A stretch of DNA of 38,304 nucleotides from Tardiphaga sp. Its GTDB lineage: Bacteria; Pseudomonadota; Alphaproteobacteria; Rhizobiales; Xanthobacteraceae. The notes under the pieces were generated by a model. That model was not told the origin of the DNA. It worked only from the letters and a program-made list of their open reading frames with translations, and did no database searches. The translations under genes were made by a program, and so were the position numbers. The DNA lies in assembly GCA_030147505.1 (NCBI GenBank), contig JASBVG010000052.1, positions 1 to 38,304 of the forward strand, given 5' to 3'. Of this stretch, positions 24,856-34,800 are shown piece after piece. Position 1 is the stretch's first letter. Each line of letters starts with the position of its first letter.

Positions 24856-25863
24856 ATGTCGCCGTCGCTTCCACGTCTCTACTACGTCACATCCGGTCTG
24901 GACGAAGTCACAGCTTTCGCTACCTGGAGCGCAGTGCTCGCACCGCTGTTCGAGCCTCGTGCTGCCGGCCCCGGTAAAAAGACACCGACCGGTTCGGCTT
25001 CTGGTGTCATCATCGGCAACATCATCATCGCCAAGGTCGCCTTCACTGCGCAGGATTTCGTGCGCGACGCCGGACGGATTGCGGTGACGCCGGACCACTT
25101 GCTGCTGCATCTCTACATGACAGGCGGCTTCAACGGCGAGATCACCGGGCAGCAGACCACGATCGGCCCGGGCAAGGTCGCCATGATCGACCTCGCTCAC
25201 CCCGTCAACACCAAGGCATTCGCGTCCAGCACGATCTCGCTCATCGTCCCCCGCATGCTGCTGGACGGCGTGCCGCTCGACACGATGAAGCCGCGGCTCG
25301 ACAGCTTTCGGAATAACCTGCTCGCGGCCCATATCCGCTCGCTGCAGGAACGCAGCGCTCAATTGACCGAGTCGGATGTCGAGGCGACCGTCGCCGAGAC
25401 CGTGGCCTTTCTCAGGCGCCTGCTGACTGCGGCGCCGGACGTGATGCTCGAAGCGCAGAAGCAGGCCGACGAAACCATTCTGGCACTGACGGAGGCCGTG
25501 ATCCGCGACAATCTCGCCTCGCCCGACCTTTCGCCGGAATGGTTGGCGCAGAAGCTCGAGATCTCGCGCGCATCGCTGTATCGCGTCTTCGCCGATCACG
25601 GCGGCATCATGCGCTATGTGCAGGAACGCCGGCTGCTCGCGGTGCAGGCGGCACTCAGCGACCCCCTGGAAACGCGGCGTCTGTCGAAACTGGCCGCCGA
25701 TCTCGGCTTCAGCAGCGAATCGCATTTCAGCCGCAGCTTTCGCGCCCGCTTCGGCGTCACTGCCAGCGCCTATCGCAAGAGCCAGCGCGAGGCGTCCGCG
25801 ACCGTTCAGCTCACCAGTCCCGAAGTCGTGAATCACTGGTGGATGACGGTGTCGGGAGGTTAG
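24856..25863 (+). CDS. AraC-family transcriptional regulator
   Basis: A 335-residue DNA-binding protein. The N-terminal two thirds (1-210) match the cupin-like ligand or dimerisation domain often found in AraC relatives (LLLHLYMTGGFNGEI, GPGKVAMIDLAHP). The C-terminal AraC/XylS domain (about 215-315) has two helix-turn-helix units: LSPEWLAQKLEISRASLYRV, then LSKLAADLGFSSESHFSRSF leading to the family ending FGVTASAYRK. The effector is unknown. It diverges from the subtilase autotransporter and may control it or itself. The ATG at 24856 lacks a clear Shine-Dalgarno sequence. Its TAG stop overlaps the stop of the convergent LAB_N gene by four bases. Confidence 0.9.
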   Translation: MSPSLPRLYYVTSGLDEVTAFATWSAVLAPLFEPRAAGPGKKTPTGSASGVIIGNIIIAKVAFTAQDFVRDAGRIAVTPDHLLLHLYMTGGFNGEITGQQTTIGPGKVAMIDLAHPVNTKAFASSTISLIVPRMLLDGVPLDTMKPRLDSFRNNLLAAHIRSLQERSAQLTESDVEATVAETVAFLRRLLTAAPDVMLEAQKQADETILALTEAVIRDNLASPDLSPEWLAQKLEISRASLYRVFADHGGIMRYVQERRLLAVQAALSDPLETRRLSKLAADLGFSSESHFSRSFRARFGVTASAYRKSQREASATVQLTSPEVVNHWWMTVSGG

Positions 25864-26198
25864 TTCGACAGCGTCTTCGATCCGCTGCCGCGGTTCTTCA
25901 CGATCAGCATGATGTTGCGCACATAAATGATCGTCGCGAAGGCTTGGCCGAAGATGATCACCGGCTCGCGCTTGGCGATGCCATAGATCAGCGTCATGAA
26001 GCCGCCTGCCATGGACAGGAACCAGAACGCCATCGGCACGACACTCGCGCCCGCGCGTTCGCTGGAGATCCACTGCACCAGGAAGCGCGCGGTGAACAGC
26101 AGTTGCGCGATCAGGCCAAAGGCGAGCCAGAAGTCGAATTTCGCGACGAAGACGTCATAGAGATAGTCACCGAGCGCCTGACCGTATTGAATCAGCAT
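25860..26198 (-). CDS. LAB_N (lipid A biosynthesis N-terminal) domain membrane protein
   Basis: A 112-residue inner-membrane protein with about three hydrophobic segments. It matches the LAB_N family (VFVAKFDFWLAFGLIAQLLFTARFLVQWISSER, GGFMTLIYGI, and a C-terminal IIYVRNIMLI). Such domains occur alone or fused to LpxB-like proteins and often follow a GT2 polyprenyl-phosphate glycosyltransferase. A helper or flippase-like role has been proposed by analogy with small EmrE-like proteins, but its function is unproven. The ATG starts on the base next to the stop of the GT2 gene, so co-translation is near certain. It is the last gene of the envelope operon. Confidence 0.88.
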   Translation of the reverse strand: MLIQYGQALGDYLYDVFVAKFDFWLAFGLIAQLLFTARFLVQWISSERAGASVVPMAFWFLSMAGGFMTLIYGIAKREPVIIFGQAFATIIYVRNIMLIVKNRGSGSKTLSN

Positions 26199-26966
26199 CT
26201 ACTTGAACTCTGTTGCTTGGGGCGTCGATCGCTTGCGGCGGATCAGCCACCACACGCCGGCCAGATCCATCAATCCGACCCACAGCCGGTCGAAGAAGCC
26301 GTAATTCGACACGCCCGAATGACGCGGGCGATCGATCACGTCCACATAGGCGATCTCGAATCCCTCGCGGCGCACCAGCGCCGGGAGGAAGCGATGCAGG
26401 CCATCGAAATAGGGCAGCGACAGGAACACGTCGCGGCGGAACGCCTTCAACCCGCAGCCGGTGTCTCGGGTGCCATCCTTGAGCACGGCATTGCGCACCC
26501 CGTTGGCGATGCGCGACTGGAACTTCTTGAAGCCGGTATCCTTGCGGCCGACGCGCTGCGCCGCTGCAAGGCCGACACGCCCGCCTCCATCGGCGATGGC
26601 CGCGATGAGGTCGGGCAAGAAAGCCGGATTGTTCTGCCCGTCGCCATCCAGCGTCGCGACGATGGCGCCGCGGGCATGGCGCACGCCGGTCCGCACCGCC
26701 GCCGACTGGCCGCAAGACGCGGCATGATCGATCCGGCGCAGATTGCCGCGCTGCTGCATCAGTTCGGCGAGCAGCGCCGGCGTGCGATCGGTCGAGCCGT
26801 CATTGACGTAGACGATCTCATAGGCCCAGCGGCCATCGAGCGCCGCCGCAATCTCGGCGATCAGGGGTGCGACATTGCCCTCCTCGTTGCGCACGGGCAC
26901 GACAATGGAAACGTCGATGGAAGCAGCGTCGGACAGGGACAAATCAGGGCTCTCGGTTGGCGCCAT
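26199..26966 (-). CDS. GT2 family polyprenyl-phosphate glycosyltransferase (DPM1/ArnC-like)
   Basis: A 255-residue cytoplasmic-face glycosyltransferase of the dolichol-phosphate mannosyltransferase type. It has SIVVPVRNEEGN at 20-31, YVNDGSTDRT at 53-62, and the metal/nucleotide-sugar motif DGDGQNN at 107-113. There is no C-terminal pair of membrane helices, unlike ArnC, so the neighbouring LAB_N protein may anchor it. The expected reaction is transfer of a sugar from a nucleotide donor to undecaprenyl phosphate, which supplies the GT39 enzyme of the same operon. The sugar (mannose, galacturonate, aminoarabinose or other) cannot be deduced. The start lies 42 bases after the PAP2 stop. Confidence 0.9.
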   Translation of the reverse strand: MAPTESPDLSLSDAASIDVSIVVPVRNEEGNVAPLIAEIAAALDGRWAYEIVYVNDGSTDRTPALLAELMQQRGNLRRIDHAASCGQSAAVRTGVRHARGAIVATLDGDGQNNPAFLPDLIAAIADGGGRVGLAAAQRVGRKDTGFKKFQSRIANGVRNAVLKDGTRDTGCGLKAFRRDVFLSLPYFDGLHRFLPALVRREGFEIAYVDVIDRPRHSGVSNYGFFDRLWVGLMDLAGVWWLIRRKRSTPQATEFK

Positions 26967-27008
26967 GGCTGCGGGAACTTGTCGCGGCCGGCCGCGCGCG
27001 CCCGCTTA

Positions 27009-27833
27009 TTATGGGGCGAAGGCCTCGCGGGCAACCCTCTTGACGTGCGCCGCCGAGGGCCCCGGCAACGGGTCGATCCGGCCGCCCGGACGGATGATGA
27101 AGGCCAGATGGCGGGCGGCAAACCAGTAGCGCACCGCCATGGCGACGATCCAGCCGAGCAGCCCGCCGGCCACCACGTCGCTCGGATGATGCGCCAGCAG
27201 CACCAGGCGGCTGCTGCAGATGATCACGGCATAGGCGATCATCAGCATCCGCAGCTTCGGCCACAATGCGGCCACGGCGAAGGCCAGCGCGAAACTCGTG
27301 GTAGCATGCCCCGACGGAAAGCTCGCATAGACCTCGCTCCAGGCGAAATGCGAGAAGTTGAACGCATTGGCAGCGCCGCCCACAAAAGGCCGTCCGCGCC
27401 CGATGGTGCCCTTGAGCAATTCGCCGAGCAACACGGCTAGCCACACCGACAGGAAGATGTATTGCACGCGCGTGCCGACGCTGAGCCAGATCGCCCTCGA
27501 CGTACCCTGCAGCCGCGGCGCCAACAGTACGATCAAGATGAGGAAGCCGACCAGTGTCCACAGCACATATTCGGATTTGCCGAAATCCGTCACGATGCGC
27601 AGCGGCCACAGGCTGGCGGTGCCGCGCGGTGGCATCAACCCGATCTCATAGGCGTCGAACAGGAACATAAGGGTCATGATGACCGCTGCCGTCAGCGCAC
27701 CGAAGGCAAGCGAACGCTTGGCCCAGTGGCGCGCCGCTTCCGCCCGGCGCGAATGCGAGGGCGCGCGAACGAGCTGCGCCAACGCCTGCCCGACAACCGT
27801 CCCGAGTTGCGACAGGTAACCCGACGCCGCCAT
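27009..27833 (-). CDS. PAP2-family membrane phosphatase
   Basis: A 274-residue integral membrane protein with about six TM helices and all three phosphatase signatures: KGTIGRGRP (141-149), PSGH (173-176) and SRLVLLAHHPSD (208-219). Catalytic histidines are therefore present on the periplasmic side. In an operon with GT39 and GT2 genes, plausible substrates are lipid A phosphates (LpxE/LpxF-like) or undecaprenyl pyrophosphate; both are inference. The ATG at 27833 overlaps the GT39 stop as TGATG. A GTG one codon earlier (27836) is equally possible, and AAGG lies 6-9 bases upstream of either. Confidence 0.9.
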   Translation of the reverse strand: MAASGYLSQLGTVVGQALAQLVRAPSHSRRAEAARHWAKRSLAFGALTAAVIMTLMFLFDAYEIGLMPPRGTASLWPLRIVTDFGKSEYVLWTLVGFLILIVLLAPRLQGTSRAIWLSVGTRVQYIFLSVWLAVLLGELLKGTIGRGRPFVGGAANAFNFSHFAWSEVYASFPSGHATTSFALAFAVAALWPKLRMLMIAYAVIICSSRLVLLAHHPSDVVAGGLLGWIVAMAVRYWFAARHLAFIIRPGGRIDPLPGPSAAHVKRVAREAFAP

Positions 27834-29575
27834 CACTGCGTGCCTTCGGAGCGATAGACGGCGATCGAGACCGGCTTGCCCTGCGAGTAGTTATAGCCCT
27901 CGATCCGCGTGAACATGTTGTAGCGCAGCCCGATCGCCTCGGCGCGCTGGGCAAATTGGCGCTCGGAGCGATACTCGACCAGCGCAAAACGGCAGCTGCC
28001 CTGCCCGAGGAAATCGGCAGCGCCGGCGCCGTCGGTGAGCAAGGTGGAGGTGTCCGTCATGAAGACCAGGCTAGGCTCGTGATAGCCGGCAGCCGCCGCC
28101 TTCGGCGCGACGCAAACCACCGTGCGCAGCGCACGGGCCAGATGCACGCTCGGAAACACCGGCCGCAGCGACGGCAGGAACACGCCGTAGAAAGCGATGC
28201 TCATGAAGAACGCCGCCACCACGCCTGACAGCAGCGAGCGTTCGGCGCGGTTGTTGTCATACATCATCCAGGCGAACAGGCCGAACACCAGCGCACCGGC
28301 CGCAAACGGCCAAGCCAGGAACATCGGATGACGGACGATGGCGACGGAGCCGATCAATGCGGCCACGGCCGCAAGAACCGGAATGGCAAACCACCAGGCC
28401 GAGCCGCGCGAGAGCCAGCCGCGCGCCAGTACCCGGCGCTCGAGCGCGCCGACTATGAGGATCGCGATGGCCGGATAGAGCGGCAGCACATAATGCGGCA
28501 GCTTGGTCATCACGACTTCGAACACGATCCAGGATGGCACCAGCCAGGCCAGCAGGAACTGGGCGCCGGGCTCGCGGCGCGCCCGCCAGATCGCCGGCGC
28601 GGCCATGCCGGCCAGCGGCGCGCCCGGCCAGAATGTCACCCAGAACAGCAGAAAATAAGTGCCGGGCGGCGCGCCATGGGATTCCTGGGCCGACAGCTTG
28701 CTCAGCATGTCGCCGCCGAGCGAATTGTTGAAGAATGCCTGTCCGGACTTGATGAAGATCGCCACGAACCAAGGCAGCACCAGCAGCAGCACCCAGGGAA
28801 TGCCGGCAAGCGGCTTCAACCGACCGAACCAGCCCACCGAGCGATCGAAGATGCCGAGCACCAGGATGGTGAGGCCGACGAACATCAGGATCAGCGGCCC
28901 CTTGACGAGGATACTGACGGCCATGCCGGTCCAGAACACGAAGGGCTCTAGCCAGCCGCCCTGCTTGTTGTCCTCGCCGCGCTGCCAGGCGAGATAGACC
29001 CGCGCCATGGCGCCCATCACGGCGACCACGGTGAGCAGCAGCATGGCGTCGGTCTTGGCCATGCGGGCTTCGACATTGAGCAGCACCGAGCTGCACATGA
29101 TGAGGCCGGCCAGCACGGCGCCGCGCCGGGTCACGAAGGCCAGCGCCGTCCAGTAGGTCAGCAGCACCGCGCCGATGGCGCCGATGAGCGACGGTACCCG
29201 GTACAGCCAGATGCGGGCATCGGCATTGGGCACGCCGAGCGCCTCTGCGGCCTCCACGACCACTGCCTGCATCCAGTAGATGCCCACCGGCTTCTTGTAG
29301 CGGACCTCGTCCTGGAACCGGATATCGACGAAATCGCCGGTTTCGACCATCTGCTTGGTCGCCTGGGCGAATCGCGCCTCGTCGCGGTCGATCGGCGGGA
29401 TGGTGAAAAAGCCCGACAGGAAGAACAACAGCCCGCATACGGTCAGGAAGGCGACCGCCCGGCCATGGCTCACGGTGACGACATCCAGCACACGCGCGAG
29501 CGTATTGCCCGGATCGACGCGGGGTTTCTGCTCGCGGGGGGCGCCAAAGCGGGGTCTGTATTCGGTCTCAGCCAT
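27833..29575 (-). CDS. GT39/GT83 family lipid-linked glycosyltransferase (ArnT/PMT-like)
   Basis: A 580-residue polytopic membrane protein with about 12-13 TM helices. The first periplasmic loop carries DRDEARFAQ at 63-71, the catalytic acidic motif of ArnT/PMT enzymes, and KKPVGIYWMQ follows as expected. A C-terminal periplasmic domain of about 130 residues ends the protein. ArnT-type enzymes move a sugar from undecaprenyl phosphate to lipid A or another envelope acceptor. The frame opens at 29647, inside pbpC. The ATG at 29575 is chosen because the preceding residues look non-specific and it clears the pbpC stop at 29628. It overlaps the PAP2 start by one base, which points to a single transcript. 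Confidence 0.88.
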   Translation of the reverse strand: MAETEYRPRFGAPREQKPRVDPGNTLARVLDVVTVSHGRAVAFLTVCGLLFFLSGFFTIPPIDRDEARFAQATKQMVETGDFVDIRFQDEVRYKKPVGIYWMQAVVVEAAEALGVPNADARIWLYRVPSLIGAIGAVLLTYWTALAFVTRRGAVLAGLIMCSSVLLNVEARMAKTDAMLLLTVVAVMGAMARVYLAWQRGEDNKQGGWLEPFVFWTGMAVSILVKGPLILMFVGLTILVLGIFDRSVGWFGRLKPLAGIPWVLLLVLPWFVAIFIKSGQAFFNNSLGGDMLSKLSAQESHGAPPGTYFLLFWVTFWPGAPLAGMAAPAIWRARREPGAQFLLAWLVPSWIVFEVVMTKLPHYVLPLYPAIAILIVGALERRVLARGWLSRGSAWWFAIPVLAAVAALIGSVAIVRHPMFLAWPFAAGALVFGLFAWMMYDNNRAERSLLSGVVAAFFMSIAFYGVFLPSLRPVFPSVHLARALRTVVCVAPKAAAAGYHEPSLVFMTDTSTLLTDGAGAADFLGQGSCRFALVEYRSERQFAQRAEAIGLRYNMFTRIEGYNYSQGKPVSIAVYRSEGTQ

Positions 29576-29627
29576 ATGGCTGTCGCATACGCTGAAACCG
29601 CCGCTCTCACAACCAGTTAGCCGGGCG

Positions 29628-31826
29628 TCACTGAATTCTGACCACAACTGTGTCCGCGGCGCCCATAGCGTCCATGACGGTCAGGCGGACGAATCCCGGC
29701 CCGGGCGGATCGACCAGCCGCTGCCGGCGGCTGTCGAGTTCCCCGGCGGCCATGCCGTTCACCAGCACCGTCATGGGCATGACCCCGCCGGCCACCTTGA
29801 CCGGGACGGACGAAAACTGCCCTTCGCCGCCGCTGGCATCGATCCGAGAACCGTTGAGCGGGAACTGGATATGCAGCGCCTGTTCGCTGCCGGTGCGGAT
29901 CAGGTCGCCGGCCGGCCGATAGCGGCGCAGCGGCAATGGCAATTTGGCATTGCCGGCGACCAGCGTTCCCTTCGGCGCCTTGGGCAGCGGCGCAGGCAGC
30001 TTGCCGGTGCGCGCGAATGCGTCGAACAGCACCGGCGCGGCGGCGATCCGGCCGATCAGGCCGGGCACCGGTGCGCCATCCGGACGCCCGACCCAGATGC
30101 CGATGGTCATGCGGCCATCGAAGCCCACAGACCAAGCGTCGCGATAGCCGTAGCTCGTGCCGGTCTTGAAGGCGATGCGGTTATGCGCGGCATTCTCCGG
30201 CGGCGGCGTGCCGAGCAGCACATTGCCGACCTGCCACGCTGCAACCGGCTCCATCAACCGTAGGGGCTCGCGATCGTCGCCGCCATTCTTCTGCATCAAC
30301 TCGCGCAGCGGCTTGACGCTGCCAAGCCGGGCGACACCCGTATAGAGCAGGACGAGATCATGCAGGGTCACTCCGACTCCGCCAAGACCCATGGCGAGAC
30401 CGGGCGCCTCACCCGGGGGCAGGACGAGGCTGCCGCCCGCCTGTTTGAGGCGCGACGTGAAACGCGAGGCCCCGACGCGGTCGAGCAGAGCAACAGCCGG
30501 CACATTGAGCGACAATTGCAGCGCCTTGCGCACGGGCACCGTGCCCTGGAAAGTCATGTCGAAATTCTCCGGCGCATAGGCGCCGAAGCGCGCCGGGCGA
30601 TCGTCGATCAGGCTCTCCGGGTGGATGAAACCATCTTCGAAGGCGAGGCCGTAGATGAAGGGTTTGAGCGTCGAGCCGGGCGAGCGGACGGCGCGGGTCA
30701 TGTCCACCTGCCCTGCCCGGCGGTCATCGAAATAATCGGCGGAGCCGACATGAGCGAGAATATCGCCGCTCTCATTGTCGACGGCGAGGATGCCGATGGA
30801 GATATTGTTGCCGAGCGCAGCCGCGCGGTCGCGCGCCAGCGCTTCCAGCGCCTGCTGGATGCCGGAATCGAGCGACGTCTTGATGATGGGCTCATCCTTG
30901 CGCAGCGAAGCCGCCTGATCGGCGGCGTGCGGCGCCAGGATCGGCATCGGCTTGCGCAGCTTGGGCACGCCCACGGCTTTCGCCTGCATGGCATCCGCCG
31001 CGGAAACACGTCCCTCGCCGACCATCCGTTCCAGCACGCGGTCGCGCGCGACGCGGGCATTGCCGGGATGGCGATCGAGCCGGCGATGTTCCGGCGATTG
31101 CGGCAGCGCCACCAGCAGCGCCGATTCCGCCAGCGACAGCCGCTTCGGCTCCTTGCCGAAATAGGCGATGGAGGCTGCGCGAACACCTTCGAGATTGCCG
31201 CCGAACGGCGCCAGCGTGAGATACAGATCGAGGATCTGCTCCTTGCTCATCTGCCGTTCGAGCTGCAGCGCGCGCACCGCCTGACGGATCTTTGCCTGCA
31301 CCGAGCGCTCGTGCCGCGGCTCCAGCAGCCGCGCTACCTGCATGGTGATGGTGGAGCCGCCCGATACGATCTCCCCGCGCATCACGAGCTGGAACGCGGC
31401 GCGACCAAGCGCGAGCGGATCGACGCCGTGATGGTCGTAGAAGCGCTTGTCCTCATAGCCAAGGAGAATGTCGAGATAGCCGGGATCCACCGATGCACTC
31501 GATGTCACCGGCAGCCGCCAGCGTCCATCGGACATGGCGTAAGCGCGCAGCAGCTTGCCGTTACGATCGACAACGGTGGTGGAGACAATGCTGGCTTTTT
31601 CGAGCGGCAATGGGCCGAGGGAGTGGACCCACGCCGCGAGCGCGGCGGCGGTGATGACTGCGAACGCTGCAACGCCGAGCGCTACGCGTTTAAGGATGCT
31701 CCGCCCTCTCCCCACGTCATGGCCGGGCTTGACCCGGCCATCCATCTTTGCGCCGCGCTCCGGGCCAAAGCTGGGTCCCCGGGTCAAGCCCGGGGACGAC
31801 ACAGGAGTGTGCGGCCCCTCGCTCAT
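29628..31826 (-). CDS. pbpC: penicillin-binding protein 1C
   Basis: A 732-residue bifunctional peptidoglycan synthase anchored by one TM helix (about 45-66). The GT51 transglycosylase domain has catalytic E125 (YEDKRFYDHHG) and GGSTITMQ (156-163). The transpeptidase domain has SxxK S385-K388 (PGSTLKPF), SLN 439-441 and KTG 554-556. A C-terminal BiPBP_C domain (about 640-732) is typical of PBP1C. ATG 31826 overlaps the alpha-2-macroglobulin stop as ATGA, a coupled pair seen in many bacteria. Residues 9-37 of the cytoplasmic tail are encoded by a palindromic repeat pair (31715-31802), so the N-terminus is longer than in relatives. M28 (31745) or V38 (31715, GTG) could be alternative starts but lack that coupling. 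Confidence 0.93.
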   Translation of the reverse strand: MSEGPHTPVSSPGLTRGPSFGPERGAKMDGRVKPGHDVGRGRSILKRVALGVAAFAVITAAALAAWVHSLGPLPLEKASIVSTTVVDRNGKLLRAYAMSDGRWRLPVTSSASVDPGYLDILLGYEDKRFYDHHGVDPLALGRAAFQLVMRGEIVSGGSTITMQVARLLEPRHERSVQAKIRQAVRALQLERQMSKEQILDLYLTLAPFGGNLEGVRAASIAYFGKEPKRLSLAESALLVALPQSPEHRRLDRHPGNARVARDRVLERMVGEGRVSAADAMQAKAVGVPKLRKPMPILAPHAADQAASLRKDEPIIKTSLDSGIQQALEALARDRAAALGNNISIGILAVDNESGDILAHVGSADYFDDRRAGQVDMTRAVRSPGSTLKPFIYGLAFEDGFIHPESLIDDRPARFGAYAPENFDMTFQGTVPVRKALQLSLNVPAVALLDRVGASRFTSRLKQAGGSLVLPPGEAPGLAMGLGGVGVTLHDLVLLYTGVARLGSVKPLRELMQKNGGDDREPLRLMEPVAAWQVGNVLLGTPPPENAAHNRIAFKTGTSYGYRDAWSVGFDGRMTIGIWVGRPDGAPVPGLIGRIAAAPVLFDAFARTGKLPAPLPKAPKGTLVAGNAKLPLPLRRYRPAGDLIRTGSEQALHIQFPLNGSRIDASGGEGQFSSVPVKVAGGVMPMTVLVNGMAAGELDSRRQRLVDPPGPGFVRLTVMDAMGAADTVVVRIQ
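31715..31802. repeat. inverted palindromic repeat pair inside the 5' end of pbpC
   Basis: Two hairpins share a 15-base core, CCGGGCTTGACCCGG, in opposite orientations (31723-31737 and, reversed, 31779-31793). Hairpin 1 pairs GGCCGGG with CCCGGCC (31721-31727/31733-31739). Hairpin 2 pairs TCCCCGGG with CCCGGGGA (31776-31783/31789-31796). I recognise the core as a repeat dispersed in Bradyrhizobium-like genomes. The pair keeps the pbpC frame open and encodes SSPGLTRGPS and DGRVKPGHD. Confidence 0.85.
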
Positions 31827-34800
31827 TTCGCCTTCGCAACCTCGACACTGCCCGTACCCGTGCGGCCATAGCGCGAGGGATTGTACATGTCCTCCACATA
31901 GGCTTGCGGCAGCACATATTTGCCGGGCGAGACCGCTCGCACGATATAGGCGACCGTGAACACCGCCTTGTCATTGGCCTTGCGGTCGATGGCGGCGGTG
32001 AAGCGGTCGTCGCGGAATTCAGTGTTCACCGCCTCCTGACCGTCCTCGATCCAGTCGAGCTTGCCGCTGTCGCCCGACGACACCAGATGCGGATTGTCGA
32101 TCTCGAAGCCGGCCGGCAGATAGTCCGCCACCATGATGTGCCCGTATTCCGGTTTGGCTTCGGTGATCTTCAGCACCACGGCAAAGCGGTCGTTTTGTTT
32201 GGCCTTGGTGACATCGGCCGGCGTTCCGTCAAGCTTGTGATAGCTGCGCTCGACCTTGAAGCCGTTCGCTACCGCGGGCTCCGGTGTCACCGGCGCGCCG
32301 GTGACCGACACGACCGCCTGCACCGGCGTCTCGCCGGTATTGGTGATCTTGATCGGCACGCCGGTCAGTTCTGCCGCCTTGTAGCTGCGATAGAGCGCCG
32401 ACTTCACGGGGCCGCCGTTGAGGTCGAGCGACAGCGTGTTGGCTTCCTTGGCCAGCGCACGCGACGCCAGCACCAGCCACGCATTCTCCTGCGTCGAGGT
32501 GAACGGCGTCAGACCCCGCGCGGCCTCGACGCGCTGCACTGCCTGGGTCAGTGTCGCCCGCGGCGCATTGCCTTCGCTGGCGAGCGAGACCAATGCCGCC
32601 GCATCGCGCAGCGCGGAGCCGAAATCGGTGCGGCCGAATTCGATCACGGGCTTCGGCTGCAGGCTCTCGACCGCTGCGTTGTAGACGCGCTCCGCACGCA
32701 CGCGGTCGCCGACCAGCGCCAGCGCGGCGGCAAGCTGCGACTTGGCGATGGGCGTCGCCAGATTGTTCAGCTTGGTGTCGGCGAGATAGCGCAGGTCTCC
32801 GATCGGCGCCGTGCCGTTCTTGGCGAGCACATAGAGACCGTAAGCGAGTTCACGGCCGCCATCCTTCTCCGGCTCGGCGGCATTGACCACCGAGTTGCGA
32901 ACGCGGTCGAGCGCGGCGCGGAACAGCACGTCCGGCACTGCAAAGCCCTTTTCACGCGCGCGCGTCAGGAAGTCGGTGACATAGGCATCGAGCCACGGAT
33001 CGTCGCCACCCGACGACCACAGGCCGAACGAACCGTTGGAGCCCTGCCGCGCCAGCAGCCGGTCGATGGAGTCCTTGATGCGCTGATCGACGGAGGTATC
33101 CATCGCCAGATGGGCGCCAGCGGCGAGATCGTTGACATAAAGCAGCGGCATTGCGCGGCTGGCGATCTGCTCCGAGCAGCCATAGGGATAGCGATCCAGC
33201 GCCTTGAGAATGGTGGCCGCATCCAGCGCGGTGGAGAGGCTGGCCGACAGCGACACGCCGCCGGTGCCCGGCACGAGATCGGCGAACATGTCCGAGGTCA
33301 GCGTCAGGCTCTCGCCCTTCGCCAGCGTGCGGATCGAACGCCGCGCCAGAATCTGTGTGGCCGCCTTGACGTCGAGCTCATAATGCCGTGCCAGCGTCAG
33401 CCCGTTCGGTCCCTTGATGTCGACATCGAACATCGCCCGCCCGGCGCCGCTCGCATCCACAGCCAGCGCCATGGATGTGCGCTGCTTGGCCGCCAGCTTC
33501 ACCGTGGTGGACGGATTGCCGGTGAGCTTCACCGGGCCCGTTGTCTTCACGCTGACCGTATAGTCGCCCGCCGCGCCTTCCACATTGTCGATATCGAAGG
33601 ACATGGTTCCCTTGTCACCCGACAGCAGGAACCGCGGCAGCGTCGCCGTCAGCACCACGGGATCGCGCACCGTGACATCGACATTCGCACGGCCGAGCTT
33701 GGTCGCAGTCCAGGCCACCGCCATCACCCGCGCGGTGCCGGCGAATTCGGGAATCTCGAAGTCGATCTCCGCGGTGCCGTCGGCCTTCACCGTGACGATA
33801 CCGGAATACAGCGCCAGCGGCTTTTGCGTCGGCGGCGAGCCCTGCAGCTCCGCGCCCGCACTGTCGCCGCCATTGCGGAGTTGGCCCCGCGTGCCCTGCA
33901 TGCCGTCGATGAGCTGTCCGTAGAGGTCGCGGATTTCCGACGTCATACGGCGCTGGCCCAGATAATAGTCATCCGGCGCCGGCGGCTTGTAATTGGTCAG
34001 GTTGAGAATACCGACATCCACGGCAGCCACGACGACCTTGGCGTCCTCGCCCGGATTGAGCCCGCCGAGCTTGACTGGGAGTTTCATCGTCGTGCTCGGT
34101 CGCACCAGAGCCGGCGGCGTCAGCGCGACGTCGAGGGTGCGGGCCTTCTTGTCGATGCCGAACCATTTGAGGCCGATCGCGCGACCGGGCATGCGTGCCG
34201 CTGTGCTGTCCAGAGGACGCCGCAAGGTTGCCACAACATATGCGCCCGTTCCCCAGTCCTTTCCGACAGGAATCGTGACTTTCGAGGCGCCTTCCTTGAC
34301 CGAAATGCTGGTCGTCGTGAGCAGCCGGTCGCCGATGACATTGACGGTCAAACGACCCGCTGTGCGCGCATTGACCGAAACGGTCATCGTCTCGCCGGAC
34401 GCATATTCCGGCTTGTCGATCGACGTTTCGAGCAAATCCGGCGTGTCGGCGCTGCCGTCCGAATACCAGCCGACATCGAATTGCAGCGACGTCACCGGCC
34501 CGTCCGCCTCATTGCCCTTCACATCCAGCCGATAGCGCCCCGGCTGTGGCTGCAGCGAAATCCGCGTTGGCTTGTCGACCGCGACGACGAGATCGCCATC
34601 GGCAACGCGTCTGGTGGATTTGATCGGCTCGTAATCCCAGGACGAATTTTGCCTATACCATTGATAGCGCGACTCGATTTTAAGGAGCTCGTAGCGCAGC
34701 CCGCCGCGCGCCTGCGCAGTCCCCTCAGGCGACACGACAACGACGTCGAAAGCAGCATTGTCGCCCTCGACGACGCTTTTGTCCTTGAAGTCAGGCTTCA

